DNA of 64,000 nt, from the NCBI RefSeq assembly GCF_018130545.1, contig NZ_JAFCKF010000002.1, positions 1,178,001 to 1,242,000 on the forward strand, written 5' to 3'. This document shows, in pieces, positions 49,852-59,240 of this stretch. Within the stretch, counting starts at the first letter, position 1. Every line of letters begins with the position of its first letter. The position numbers and the translations under genes were made by a program. A model generated the notes under the pieces. It had not been told where the DNA came from. It worked only from the letters and a program-made list of their open reading frames with translations, and searched no databases. This DNA comes from Bradyrhizobium tropiciagri (GTDB lineage: Bacteria; Pseudomonadota; Alphaproteobacteria; Rhizobiales; Xanthobacteraceae).

Positions 49852-49960
49852 ATTCTCAAGCCTTGGTGTGTTTACACATTAAGTGCACGCATATTATATC
49901 CGCAAGCTCTGTGAACCGTTTCGATCACCCTTTATTGTTACGTCGAACCCAAGAGTCCGC

Positions 49961-51130
49961 ATGTCAAAGTCACGCACCATCGGTTGGGTTTTAGTGATCG
50001 CTGCGGTCGGCGCCGCCGGTTATTTCGGCTGGCAAAAATACTCGCTCAACCAGCAGGCGATTGAGGCCGCGCAGAAGCGATCCGCCCAGCGCCCGGCCGT
50101 TCCGGTCAAGATATCGCCGGTCGAAAAGGCCGATTTTCCGGTCTATCTGACCGGTCTCGGCACCGTGCAGGCATTCAACACCGTCCAGGTCCGCACCCGG
50201 GTCGACGGCCAGATTACCAAGATCGCCTTCAAGGAAGGCCAGTTCGTCAAGGCGGGCGATACGCTGGTTGAGATCGATCCGCGGCCCTATCAGGCAACGC
50301 TCGACCAGGCCAAGGCCAAGAAGGCCCAGGACGAGGCCAACCTCGCCAACGCCAATCTCGACCTGCAGCGCTACACCAAGCTCGGCGAGTTCGCGACCCG
50401 CCAGCAGCTCGATACCCAGCGCTCCACCGTGGCCCAGCTCACCGCGCAGATCGCAGCCGACGAGGCCGCGATCTTCAACGCGCAGACCCAGGTCGACTAC
50501 ACCACCGTGAAGTCGCCGATCGACGGCATCGTCGGCTTGCGCCTGGTCGATATCGGCAACATCGTCAACGCCTCGGCCCAGACCGGCATCGTCACGATCA
50601 CCCAGATCGAGCCGATCACGGTGATCTTCACCGCCCCGGAAGACCAGCTGCCCGATATCAAGGCGGCGCTGGCCGTGGCGCCGCCCAAGACCATTGCCCT
50701 GACCACCGACGGCAAGCGGGTGCTGTCCACCGGAACCCTGGCGCTGATCAACAATCAGGTCGACACCACAAGCGGGACTGTTCGGCTGAAGGCGGTGTTT
50801 GACAACAAGGACCATGCGCTGTGGCCGGGCCAGTCGGTCTCGACCCGGCTGCTGGTCCGAACCCTGAAGGATGCCACCGTCGTCCCGGATGACGCGGTGC
50901 AGCACGGCACCGATGGCCTCTACGCTTATTCAGTCAATCAGGAGAACAAGGCCGAGCTTCGCAAGCTCAAGGTCAGCCAGTCGATCGACGGCAAGTCGGT
51001 GATCGACGAGGGCCTGTCGCCGGGACAGCAGGTGATTACCGCGGGCCAGTACAAGGTCTCGCCGGGAACCCTGGTGACAACGGCGGTGGCGAGCTCGGAT
51101 CAGTCCCAGTCGAAGGTCACGCAGGAATGA
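49961..51130 (+). CDS. RND efflux periplasmic adaptor subunit (MdtA-like)
   Basis: 389 residues from the ATG at 49961. One N-terminal membrane anchor, then a barrel-sandwich/lipoyl part (NTVQVRTRVDGQITKIAFKEG, GQFVKAGDTLVEIDP) interrupted by a coiled-coil hairpin (~115-185), a beta-barrel and a membrane-proximal domain. It connects the inner-membrane pump to an outer-membrane channel, which is not encoded here. Its stop overlaps the permease start (ATGA). Confidence 0.92.
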   Translation: MSKSRTIGWVLVIAAVGAAGYFGWQKYSLNQQAIEAAQKRSAQRPAVPVKISPVEKADFPVYLTGLGTVQAFNTVQVRTRVDGQITKIAFKEGQFVKAGDTLVEIDPRPYQATLDQAKAKKAQDEANLANANLDLQRYTKLGEFATRQQLDTQRSTVAQLTAQIAADEAAIFNAQTQVDYTTVKSPIDGIVGLRLVDIGNIVNASAQTGIVTITQIEPITVIFTAPEDQLPDIKAALAVAPPKTIALTTDGKRVLSTGTLALINNQVDTTSGTVRLKAVFDNKDHALWPGQSVSTRLLVRTLKDATVVPDDAVQHGTDGLYAYSVNQENKAELRKLKVSQSIDGKSVIDEGLSPGQQVITAGQYKVSPGTLVTTAVASSDQSQSKVTQE

Positions 51131-54100
51131 GCGACGGAATTTCCGCACCATTCATTCGCTTCCCCATCGGCACCTCGCTGCTGATGGCCGGCATCCTGTT
51201 CGTCGGCCTTGTCGCCTATCCCCTGCTGCCGGTCGCGCCGCTCCCGCAGGTCGACTTCCCGACCATCCAGATCACCGCGACGCTGCCGGGCGGCAGCCCG
51301 GAGACGATGGCAAGTTCGGTCGCCCAGCCGCTGGAGCGCCAGTTCGCGCAGATCCCCGGCATCGCCCAGATGACCTCGACGAGCTATCTGAGCACGGCGT
51401 CGGTCACCATCCAGTTCGACCTTAACCGCTCGATCGACGGCGCCGCTAACGACGTGCAGGCCGCCATCAACGCCGCCAGCGGCCAGCTGCCGAAGAACCT
51501 CCCCTCGCCGCCGACCTATCGCAAGGTCAATCCGGCGGACGCGCCGATCATGCTGCTGTCGGCGACATCGGACACGCTGCCGCTGACCACGGTCAGCGAT
51601 TCCGTCGACGCCCAGCTGGCCCAGCAGATCAGCCAGATTTCCGGCGTTGCGCAGGTCATCATCGGCGGCCAGCAGAAGCCGTCGGTCCGCGTCCAGATCG
51701 ACCCCGCCAAACTGGTCGCCAAGGGCTTGTCCCTGGAAGATGTCCGCGCCGCGATCAACATCGCAACCGTCGACAGCCCGAAGGGCAATATCGACGGCGC
51801 CACCCGTGCCTACACCATCTACGCCAACGACCAGCTGCTGACGGCTGATCCATGGAACGACGTCATCATCGCCTACCGCAACGGCGGGCCGCTGCGGATC
51901 CGCGACATCGGCCAGGCGGTTACCGGACCTGAGGACGCCAAGCAGGCGGCCTGGGCCAATGGCAAGCGCGGCGTGTTCCTCGTTGTGTTCAAGCAGCCCG
52001 GTGCCAACGTCATCGACACCGTCGACAAGATCAAGGCGGCGCTGCCCCGGCTGGTCGCGGCGATCCCGCCGGCGGTCAAGATCGAGGTCATCAGCGACCG
52101 CACCACCACGATCCGCGCCGCGGTGGAGGACGTCCAGTTCACCCTGCTGCTGACCATCTTCCTGGTCGTGATGGTGATCTTTGCCTTCCTGCGCAGCTTT
52201 TGGGCCACCGTCATCCCGGCCGTGACCGTGCCACTGGCGCTGCTCGGCGCCTGCGCGCTGATGTGGATCTTCGGCTACACGCTCGACAATCTGTCGCTGA
52301 TGGCGCTGACGATCGCGGTCGGCTTCGTGGTCGACGACGCCATCGTGATGCTGGAGAACATCAGCCGCTACATCGAGGAAGGCGAGAGGCCGATGGCCGC
52401 CGCCTTCAAGGGGGCCAAGGAAATCGGCTTCACGATCGTCTCGATCAGCATCTCGCTGGTCGCGGTGCTGATCCCGCTGCTGCTGATGGGCGGCATCATC
52501 GGCCGCCTGTTCCGCGAATTCGCGGTCGTGCTGGCGATGACGATTTTCGTCTCGATGTTCGTGTCGCTGACGCTGACGCCGATGATGGCCTCGCGCTTCC
52601 TGCGCGCCCACAATGAGGAGAAGCACGGCCGCCTCTACAAGCTCAGCGAGCGCGGCTTCGACGCGATGCTGCGCGGCTATCAGAGCGGGCTCGACCTCGC
52701 GCTGCGCTGGAAGTTCACCACCCTGATGGTCTTCTTCGCGACGCTGGCGCTGTCGGTCTACATGTTCGTCATCATCCCGAAGGGCTTCTTCCCCCAGCAG
52801 GACGTCGGCCTGATCACCGCGACCTCGGAAGCCAGCCAGGACATCTCGTTCGCTGAAATGAAGGGCAAGCAGGAGGAACTCAGCAAGATCGTCATGCAGG
52901 ACCCCGGCGTGGCGACGGTGGCGATGGCAATCGGCGGCAGCGGCCGGGCCGGCAACAACGGCAACATGTTCATCACCCTCAAGCCGCTGAGCGACCGCGA
53001 TGCCAACGCGCAGCAGATCATCGCCCGCCTGCGGCCGAAGCTGGAGAAGGTGCTCGGTGCCCGGCTGTTCATGCAGGCCGCGCAGGACGTCCGCCTCGGC
53101 GGCCGCCCGACCCGCACCCAGTTCGAGTTCACGCTGCAGGATGCTGACCTCAACGAACTGAACCAGTGGGCGCCGAAGATCCTCTCGAAGATGCAGACGT
53201 TGCCGCAGCTGCGCGACGTCGCGACCGACCAGCAGACCAACGGCACCACGGTCGAGCTGAAGATCAACCGCGACACCGCCTCGCGCTACGGCATCCAGCC
53301 GCAGCTGATCGACGACACGCTCTATGACGCGTTCGGCCAGCGCCAGGTGACGCAGTATTTCACCCAGCTCAACAGCTACCACGTCATCCTCGAGGTGCTG
53401 CCGGAGCTGCAGGGCTCGGTCGACACGCTCAACAACATCTATGTCAAATCGCCGCTGACCGGCGAACAGGTGCCGCTGTCGACCTTTGCGAAGTGGACCA
53501 CCGTGCCGGTACGGCCGCTGTCGATCAGCCACCAGGGCCAGTTCCCGGCGATCACGATCTCCTTCAACCTGGCGCAGGGCGTCGCGCTCGGTCAGGCGAC
53601 GGAGGCGGTGCAGAAGGCGATGGTCGACCTCGGCGCGCCGCCGACCCTGAGCTCGAGCTTCCAGGGCACCGCGCAGGCATTCCAGCAATCGCTCTCGACC
53701 GTGCCGCTGTTGATCCTGGCGGCGCTTGTGGTGGTCTACCTGATCCTCGGCATTCTCTACGAGAGCTACATCCACCCGATCACGATTCTGTCGACGCTGC
53801 CGTCGGCCGGCGTCGGCGCACTGGCGATCCTGATGGCGGCCGGCTTCGACTTCTCGCTGATCGCGCTGATCGGCATCATCCTGCTGATCGGCATCGTGAA
53901 GAAGAACGGCATCATGATGGTCGACTTCGCCATCGCCGCCGAGCGCGACCAGCATCTGGAGCCGGAGGCGGCGATCCGCCAGGCCGCCCTGCTCCGCTTC
54001 CGTCCGATCATGATGACGACGATGGCGGCAATGCTCGGGGGCGTGCCGCTGATGCTCGGCACAGGCACCGGCTCGGAAATCCGCCAGCCGCTCGGCTACG

Positions 54101-54273
54101 CCATGGTCGGCGGCCTGATCGTCAGCCAGGCGCTGACGCTGTTCACGACCCCGATCGTCTATCTCTATCTCGACAAGCTCTCCAACGCATTTGCCAATTG
54201 GGGCCGCTCGCCGCGCGCCGACCATGACGCCGATGATGGCGAGGACGGATCGGTCAAGCAGGCCGCCGAGTGA
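51127..54273 (+). CDS. RND efflux permease (MdtB/MdtC-like)
   Basis: 1048 residues, typical of HAE1 pumps. Twelve membrane helices, the proton-relay motif GFVVDDAIVMLENISRYIEEG with two adjacent Asp in the fourth helix, and two large periplasmic loops are present. It exports drugs or lipophilic compounds using the proton gradient with the adaptor upstream. The antisense strand is also open for long stretches because of GC bias and is not a gene. Confidence 0.95.
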   Translation: MSDGISAPFIRFPIGTSLLMAGILFVGLVAYPLLPVAPLPQVDFPTIQITATLPGGSPETMASSVAQPLERQFAQIPGIAQMTSTSYLSTASVTIQFDLNRSIDGAANDVQAAINAASGQLPKNLPSPPTYRKVNPADAPIMLLSATSDTLPLTTVSDSVDAQLAQQISQISGVAQVIIGGQQKPSVRVQIDPAKLVAKGLSLEDVRAAINIATVDSPKGNIDGATRAYTIYANDQLLTADPWNDVIIAYRNGGPLRIRDIGQAVTGPEDAKQAAWANGKRGVFLVVFKQPGANVIDTVDKIKAALPRLVAAIPPAVKIEVISDRTTTIRAAVEDVQFTLLLTIFLVVMVIFAFLRSFWATVIPAVTVPLALLGACALMWIFGYTLDNLSLMALTIAVGFVVDDAIVMLENISRYIEEGERPMAAAFKGAKEIGFTIVSISISLVAVLIPLLLMGGIIGRLFREFAVVLAMTIFVSMFVSLTLTPMMASRFLRAHNEEKHGRLYKLSERGFDAMLRGYQSGLDLALRWKFTTLMVFFATLALSVYMFVIIPKGFFPQQDVGLITATSEASQDISFAEMKGKQEELSKIVMQDPGVATVAMAIGGSGRAGNNGNMFITLKPLSDRDANAQQIIARLRPKLEKVLGARLFMQAAQDVRLGGRPTRTQFEFTLQDADLNELNQWAPKILSKMQTLPQLRDVATDQQTNGTTVELKINRDTASRYGIQPQLIDDTLYDAFGQRQVTQYFTQLNSYHVILEVLPELQGSVDTLNNIYVKSPLTGEQVPLSTFAKWTTVPVRPLSISHQGQFPAITISFNLAQGVALGQATEAVQKAMVDLGAPPTLSSSFQGTAQAFQQSLSTVPLLILAALVVVYLILGILYESYIHPITILSTLPSAGVGALAILMAAGFDFSLIALIGIILLIGIVKKNGIMMVDFAIAAERDQHLEPEAAIRQAALLRFRPIMMTTMAAMLGGVPLMLGTGTGSEIRQPLGYAMVGGLIVSQALTLFTTPIVYLYLDKLSNAFANWGRSPRADHDADDGEDGSVKQAAE

Positions 54274-54330
54274 CTTGACTTTGCCCACATACCGGCACAT
54301 CCGAAAGATGTTCATTTCGGAGCCGGTATC

Positions 54331-54885
54331 GTGAAGATTGTCGCAAGATCGCTCGTCGTTCTGTTCACCGTGTTCGGCATGGCGGGCCTCGGCCACGCCC
54401 AGACGCCGAAGGGCAAGACTGCGCCGGCTCCGGCCGCCGCTCCGGCAGCTCCTCAAGGCGACGCCGCCGCCCCCAACAACACCGGCTGGGTCGCGCGCTG
54501 CACCAGCGCGAGCCGCGATGCGCCGCTCGAATGCGCGATGGAGCAGACCGCTGTTCTCACCAAGACCGGCCAGCTGATCGTGCTGGTCAATATCCGCGTT
54601 CCAGGCGACACCCGCACGCCGGTTGCGCTGATCCAGCTTCCGCTCGGGCTGAACCTGCCCGTCGGTGCCAAGCTGCAGGTCGACGACGGCAAGGCCGTCG
54701 ATGTGCCGATCCAGACCTGCGAGGCCCGCGGCTGCTACATCAATGCGCCGATCGCCGCCGATGTCCTGGCGCAGCTTAGATCGGGCAAGCAGCTCAAGGT
54801 ATCGTTCCAGAACCTCGGCAAGGAAACCATCTCGATCCCGATGCCGCTCGCCGACTTCGCGACGGTGTACGACAAGATCAAGTAG
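54331..54885 (+). CDS. Invasion-associated locus B (IalB) family protein
   Basis: 184 residues from GTG at 54331 with CGGAG upstream. A signal peptide (~1-24, GLGHAQT) and an Ala/Pro segment precede the IalB domain with WVARCTSASRDAPLECAMEQ and CEARGCYINAPI; the conserved Cys pairs suggest periplasmic disulphides. IalB proteins are periplasmic and of uncertain role outside Bartonella. It follows the RND operon by 57 bases. Confidence 0.88.
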   Translation: MKIVARSLVVLFTVFGMAGLGHAQTPKGKTAPAPAAAPAAPQGDAAAPNNTGWVARCTSASRDAPLECAMEQTAVLTKTGQLIVLVNIRVPGDTRTPVALIQLPLGLNLPVGAKLQVDDGKAVDVPIQTCEARGCYINAPIAADVLAQLRSGKQLKVSFQNLGKETISIPMPLADFATVYDKIK

Positions 54886-54972
54886 CGCCGCCCCGCGCGA
54901 TCCGCTTCCCGCCCCGCGCAGGCTGGTCTAACCTGCCGCGACAGCCGCAAACTGCGGCAGCGGTGGTAGAGC

Positions 54973-55275
54973 ATGATGCGCAGATCGGATCTCAATCGCC
55001 TTCAGCTGATCGCAATCCTGTTTGCGATATCAGGCACGGCTGCATCCGCAGAACCGCTGACGCCGCCACCGGCGACATCGACGGGCCAGCCCACGATCCG
55101 CGACGTCAAGGTACGGCCGCAGACTGAGCTACCCGACGGCCGATCGTCGTCGACGAGGTACAACGGCGGTGCGCTGCCCGACGCCGACGTGAAACACGTT
55201 CGCACCACACGCGAGCATGCCGACGAGCCGGTGCCCGCGCTCGAGCAGCTGCGCCCGCCCGCCGGCCAGCAGTAG
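54973..55275 (+). CDS. Small secreted proline-rich protein (100 aa)
   Basis: The first 26 residues (LQLIAILFAISGTAASAEP) form a signal peptide; the rest is Pro-, Thr- and charge-rich and probably disordered. ATGs at 54973 and 54976 are both possible. No family recognised. It converges on the GNAT gene with seven bases between. Confidence 0.55.
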   Translation: MMRRSDLNRLQLIAILFAISGTAASAEPLTPPPATSTGQPTIRDVKVRPQTELPDGRSSSTRYNGGALPDADVKHVRTTREHADEPVPALEQLRPPAGQQ

Positions 55276-55282
55276 GGCTCTG

Positions 55283-55690
55283 CTAGCGCTCGCGCTTGTA
55301 GAGGAAGGCGTTGTCCGGCTGCGGCATGCCGATCGCCTTGTAGAAGCTGACCGAGTCAGGCGCCGACAGCAACAGGCACATCGATTCCGGCCCTGCATGC
55401 CGCCGCGTTTCCGCGATCAGGCGCTTGCCGATGCCGTGGCCCTGATAGCCGCGATCGACCGCGAGATCGGACAGATAACAGCAGTAGGCGAAATCGGTCA
55501 GCGCCCGCGAGACGCCGATCAGTTTGCCCGCTTGCCGCGCGGTCACGATCAAATTGGCATTGGCGATCATGCGCCCCATCCGGTCGGTATCCGTGAGCGG
55601 ACGCCGCTCGCCGAGGCCCGATTGGCGCAGCACGTCGATGAACTCGTCGACGCCGATCGACGACTCGCGGGCATAGAGAATTTCGTCCAT
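55283..55690 (-). CDS. GNAT-family N-acetyltransferase
   Basis: 135 residues from ATG at 55690. The acetyl-CoA motif A is AVDRGYQGHGIGKRLIAETRR; the C-terminal FYKAIGMPQPDNAF closes the fold. It acetylates an unknown amine. It is the last gene of the ordinary chromosome before the recombinase. Confidence 0.88.
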   Translation of the reverse strand: MDEILYARESSIGVDEFIDVLRQSGLGERRPLTDTDRMGRMIANANLIVTARQAGKLIGVSRALTDFAYCCYLSDLAVDRGYQGHGIGKRLIAETRRHAGPESMCLLLSAPDSVSFYKAIGMPQPDNAFLYKRER

Positions 55691-55916
55691 CACCTTAGAC
55701 CTCTGTCGCAACATCCGAGCGGCCGGGACCGCAGGCGCGAGACCATGGTGGATTACGCCGGGCTAATCCAGTCTCGATGCCGCTTGCGGGCAATCTCAGG
55801 AAATTTCGGACGATCGTCGTGCCACCGGGGCAAGATTGGCTGGGGAACCTGGATACTCTGCCAGAACGTCTCGGAAGCCCTAGAATGGCTTGTTTATAGC
55901 GTTTTTTGGCAATAAG

Positions 55917-55938
55917 TCTAGGTGGGTCATCTAGGTGG
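55917..55938. repeat. Direct repeat just upstream of tyrosine recombinase
   Basis: TCTAGGTGG occurs at 55917-55925 and 55930-55938, 13 bases apart, ending six bases before the ATG. Positions like this suit arm-type binding or autoregulatory sites of a recombinase; an attachment core could not be located in 55691-55944. Confidence 0.4.
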
Positions 55939-55944
55939 TTTGCC

Positions 55945-57261
55945 ATGGACCGGAAGTATCTCGTCAAGCAGTACAACACGTATTCGGTCGTGGTGGAGGT
56001 ACCCAAACCGCTACAGGCCAAAGCAGGCCGGAAACGCTTCAAAAAGTCCCTGGGCACTGACAGCCTCGCTGAGGCGAACAAGCGCAAGCACTTCTATGTC
56101 GCTGACTTCCACAGGCGCATTGCTGAACTGGCGAAGGGGGGCAGCGATGATGATGCGAAGCTGTCCCGGCTGGCGGCCGAGTTCCGCCAAGCCCTCGAAA
56201 GCTCCAAGAACGTGTGGCACGAGGACGAAGAGGAGCACGAGTGGAACGAATACGAAGAAGAGCTTGACCGGCTGAAGGCTAAGGCGCGCGAGATACTGGA
56301 CAAAGAGGGCTCTGAGGCCGCTGCGCACTTCTACAACGCTGCCACGGGTCAAGCCACGCTGCTGAAGGACCAATATCAGAACTGGTTGGATGAGGTGCAG
56401 CACGCAGGCCAAACAAAGAGCCAGCACGAGAGCACCATAAAGCGCTTTATGGGCTGGGCCAGCGATAGTGTGTCCATTGAGGAGGTGACCCGGAAAAAGG
56501 CGGGAGAATACGTGACAGAGCTAATGAACGCCTCTGGCTTTGCGCGCGCGACCGCTAGACGGCACGTCTCTTCCCTCTCCTCTCTCTGGCGTTGGCTCAA
56601 AGGACGTGGTGTAGCTGGGGACAATCCTTGGCTTGGTCAGCAACTTGGCAAGAAGCAGGACCCCGACCGCAAGCGCCTAAGCGACGACGCGCTTTTGAAG
56701 CTCCTCAAAGGCCGCTACAGCACGCCGAAGTTCGCCCAGGTCTTGAGCGACCTTCTTAGGCTCGCCCTGCTCCATGGCGCGCGCTTGGAGGAGTTGTGCG
56801 CCTTGAAGCGCTCTGACGTTCACAAGCGCGAGGACGGATATTGGCTAGTCATCACTAGCGGTAAGACGCGCGCAGCTAGACGTGAGATACCTGTCCATCC
56901 CATGTCCGTGAGCATCATAGAGCGCCGCCTGAAGGACAAGGATGAATATCTGTTCGCCGGCCTTGAGCCGGGCGGGCCGGACGACAAGCGCTCATGGTAC
57001 ATCAGCAAGGCGTATGGTCGCTTCCGGGATCAAGTTGGGGTCACTGGAGACAAGCAGGACTTCCACGCCCTCCGACATACCTTCATCACACGCATGGAAG
57101 GGCTGGAGGTGCCAGAGAGCACCGTCAAGCTCCTCGTAGGACATAGCCGCAAGGGAAGCATGACCTATGGTCACTACTCCAAGGGCGACCTTGTGAACCT
57201 ACGAAAGGCTATCGAGAAGGTGGACTACGGAACCGAAGTGATGAAGGCGATAGCAACATAG
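55945..57261 (+). CDS. Phage-type tyrosine recombinase (integrase)
   Basis: 438 residues from ATG at 55945 (earlier TTG frame excluded). An N-terminal SAM-like core-binding part (~150-235, KDQYQNWLDE, RATARRHVSSLSSLWRWL) precedes the catalytic domain: Arg280 (HGARLEELC), Lys307, His374 and Arg377 in DFHALRHTF, His400 (VGHSRKG), and Tyr408 or Tyr411 in MTYGHYSKG as the nucleophile. It marks the left border of an accessory island. Its stop TAG abuts the converging stop CTA of the next gene. Confidence 0.93.
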   Translation: MDRKYLVKQYNTYSVVVEVPKPLQAKAGRKRFKKSLGTDSLAEANKRKHFYVADFHRRIAELAKGGSDDDAKLSRLAAEFRQALESSKNVWHEDEEEHEWNEYEEELDRLKAKAREILDKEGSEAAAHFYNAATGQATLLKDQYQNWLDEVQHAGQTKSQHESTIKRFMGWASDSVSIEEVTRKKAGEYVTELMNASGFARATARRHVSSLSSLWRWLKGRGVAGDNPWLGQQLGKKQDPDRKRLSDDALLKLLKGRYSTPKFAQVLSDLLRLALLHGARLEELCALKRSDVHKREDGYWLVITSGKTRAARREIPVHPMSVSIIERRLKDKDEYLFAGLEPGGPDDKRSWYISKAYGRFRDQVGVTGDKQDFHALRHTFITRMEGLEVPESTVKLLVGHSRKGSMTYGHYSKGDLVNLRKAIEKVDYGTEVMKAIAT

Positions 57262-57283
57262 CTATGCAGTCGGGGCAGTCCCG
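57258..57283. repeat. Copy 1 of the CATAGCTATGCA...GGGG...TCCC element
   Basis: CATAGCTATGCA at 57258-57269 is followed by GGGG and TCCC. The same 12 bases and the same following pattern are found at 61147. The palindromic part also encodes the back-to-back stop codons of two genes, so coincidence is possible. Confidence 0.4.
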
Positions 57284-57804
57284 TCATAGCCGTCTTCAGG
57301 CGGTCCAAACCCCAGAGAGCCGTCAAAGCCTCCATCAGGATCATCAATCATCACACAAGCGTCGAAGCCGTTAGCGAGTTTGATGACACGCACCGCGTCC
57401 GGCCAAAGCGACACACCTCGCTTGGCACCCTTCTCCCACGCTGCGATGACGCCTATGAGGCGGATAAGCGCGCCGCCACGGATGATGATGCCAGCATTAA
57501 GAGGATTACCTTTGGCATCGGTGAGCACGGGCTTCTTCTTCGGGGACTTGAAGATGAAGGCAATCTCGCGCTCCTTCGTCTCTTTCCACGGAACGTGCAC
57601 GCTCTTCCTGCGTGGGAAGTTAGCCTCTACGACCCGTTGGATTTCACCTTGCAGGCGCTCCGTGTAGTCCCTGCTGGCAGTCGCTTCCGTCTTGTACTTG
57701 CCATCAGCATACTCGCCCTGGGTGTCCGGCTCCGACAGCTTCGGATAGCGCGCGGTCATAATCTCGGTCACGAACGGGACGTACTTGAACTTCTTGTCTG
57801 CCAT
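57262..57804 (-). CDS. Phage T7-type ssDNA-binding protein-like
   Basis: 180 residues from ATG at 57804 with GGAGGG six bases before. The middle (FIFKSPKKKPVLTDAKGNPLNAGIIIRGGALIRLI, then GVSLWPDAVRVIKLANGFDA) resembles the gp2.5-like ssDNA-binding proteins of T7-type phages, and the tail is acidic (MIDDPDGGFDG, PEDGYDG), as in ssDNA-binding proteins that recruit partners. A weak similarity call, based on motif order only. It points to a phage-derived origin of the island. Confidence 0.5.
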   Translation of the reverse strand: MADKKFKYVPFVTEIMTARYPKLSEPDTQGEYADGKYKTEATASRDYTERLQGEIQRVVEANFPRRKSVHVPWKETKEREIAFIFKSPKKKPVLTDAKGNPLNAGIIIRGGALIRLIGVIAAWEKGAKRGVSLWPDAVRVIKLANGFDACVMIDDPDGGFDGSLGFGPPEDGYDGTAPTA

Positions 57805-57930
57805 CTTGCGCCCTCCAGAGCCCTCTACGGCTCCAGTGAGTAGGCTCGCACGAGTCGTTGACCTCACCTAATGTAGGTTTTTGCAGACTAATTGCAGGTA
57901 CATTTGATCGCCTGCTGTGCCTGGGCATCG

Positions 57931-58347
57931 CTAGCCGCTCAAGACACAATCCCAAGTCTCGCTGTGATCTGACGGAAAGTCGCGCAAAACAGGCGCATAG
58001 ACGAAGTCTTCATACTTGTCCCGCGCCTTCCTTTGAGCGATGCACCTGAACATACCATCTCCCACGACCTTGTTCACCAGCCATTGGACGTAAGGGTTCT
58101 GGTACCCTCTGTAGAGGCACCCCGATGGCTGTTGATAGTATCCGCTGTTAAGAGCCTTTTCGGCGCTGAACTTGCACTCATCGAGCGACTTGAACTCGTC
58201 GAAGGAAGACCACTCCAGTTTGCCGGTTGACTTATTTAAACCGTAAGACCGCCATGGCTTATCCTGATACGGAGCATCGGTCCTGAGCCCGTAATAAAGA
58301 GTTACGGCCAGCGCTATCAAGCCCAATGCCTTGACCAAGTCCCCCAT
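57931..58347 (-). CDS. Membrane-anchored or secreted Cys-containing protein (138 aa)
   Basis: 138 residues with one N-terminal hydrophobic helix (LVKALGLIALAVTLYYGL) that is either an anchor or signal. The rest has four Cys (LDECKFS, PSGCLYRG, MFRCIA, TWDCVLSG), allowing two disulphides if exported. Ribosome site GGAAG. No family recognised. It lies 54 bases downstream of the TIR-like gene on the same strand, so it may be the fourth gene of that operon. Confidence 0.6.
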   Translation of the reverse strand: MGDLVKALGLIALAVTLYYGLRTDAPYQDKPWRSYGLNKSTGKLEWSSFDEFKSLDECKFSAEKALNSGYYQQPSGCLYRGYQNPYVQWLVNKVVGDGMFRCIAQRKARDKYEDFVYAPVLRDFPSDHSETWDCVLSG

Positions 58348-58401
58348 CGCGATACTTCCCAGCTTTTCTACTCGCCACGTCCGCTGTTCTCTCAGCGTGT
58401 T

Positions 58402-59208
58402 CTAACCGTCCTTCGAACCAAACTCTCGTCGGATTGTGGCCAAGACCTCTCCAAACGTCTCTTTTATATTCCCCTTCGAGAAGGGTAGGTACTGAATGCC
58501 CGCCACATTGGAGAACTCGGCACAACCATCTTCGAGCAGGACAATCGCGCGATGAAAGCCCAACCGGCCTTGAAACAAACCCGTTTCGTGTATGACGTTC
58601 TCGCGAGCGTGCAGCAGTCCAGCGGCGTCCAGGTTCTCGCCCGTCATCACCAAAATAGCAAAGCTCGCCTCGTCCTCCATCTCCTGTAGGATATCAGCAA
58701 TATGAAGCCCTACTCTTGGACCTGTTTCATACGCTGTCACTTGAAAGCCATGCTTCTCGTGCAAATGATCCTTCAGATCACGCCACACATTACTGCGCCC
58801 GTGACCGATGAAGATCGAGAGGCTGTCTTTGAGAATGTCTTCGGTCTCTTCAGGCGGCAACAAACTCGCTACAGCCGACGCCTCAAAGCTCGCGAACACG
58901 TGCTCAATCTCGCTTCGTTGATTTCTCCGGACGCGCACACGGGTCATACTGGTTGAAAAGGTGACAGAAAGGTTTGCGAAGCCCCCTAACTCTTGAAAGC
59001 TAAATTCCGAACTCACCGTGTCTGGCTCGCGGTACGCAGCGAAAAACTCCTCCATTTCATCAAACGACCACTCAACGTCGCGCGCGCCCTCTACAGACAA
59101 CGAAACTGGTTTCATTTTTTCCGGAGGTCCCATTCGATGAAGGGCGTCTCGCAAGACCTCCACCCCGAACTTTGTTCTCGGGTATTTTTTTCTCTTGGTG
59201 AGCGCCAT
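58402..59208 (-). CDS. TIR-like nucleotide-binding (predicted NADase) effector
   Basis: 268 residues from ATG at 59208 (GGAGAG site). Residues ~131-262 match the TIR-like domain of the CAP12/PycTIR type: SIFIGHGRSN at the start, ILVMTGENL, and ARENVIHETGLFQGRLG with Glu208 in the place of the catalytic Glu. The N-terminal ~125 residues (VEWSFDEMEEFFAAYRE) form a separate alpha/beta domain of unknown role, likely the sensor or partner-binding part. In CBASS and Pycsar such TIR domains degrade NAD when triggered. No cyclase is adjacent. Third gene of the operon. Confidence 0.8.
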   Translation of the reverse strand: MALTKRKKYPRTKFGVEVLRDALHRMGPPEKMKPVSLSVEGARDVEWSFDEMEEFFAAYREPDTVSSEFSFQELGGFANLSVTFSTSMTRVRVRRNQRSEIEHVFASFEASAVASLLPPEETEDILKDSLSIFIGHGRSNVWRDLKDHLHEKHGFQVTAYETGPRVGLHIADILQEMEDEASFAILVMTGENLDAAGLLHARENVIHETGLFQGRLGFHRAIVLLEDGCAEFSNVAGIQYLPFSKGNIKETFGEVLATIRREFGSKDG

Positions 59209-59240
59209 GCGGCTCTCCGTTTTACGAATGGTCTGCCGGC

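Noticed and set aside
51100-54456. 1118-residue minus-strand frame
   Set aside because: Shadow of the RND permease; Arg/Asp/His-rich composition and no motif.
55691-55944. tRNA gene as integration target of the island
   Set aside because: No cloverleaf-forming sequence was seen next to the integrase.
57866-57878. ACCTA-ATG-TAGGT followed by T run as a terminator
   Set aside because: Only a five-base stem; no plus-strand gene ends there.
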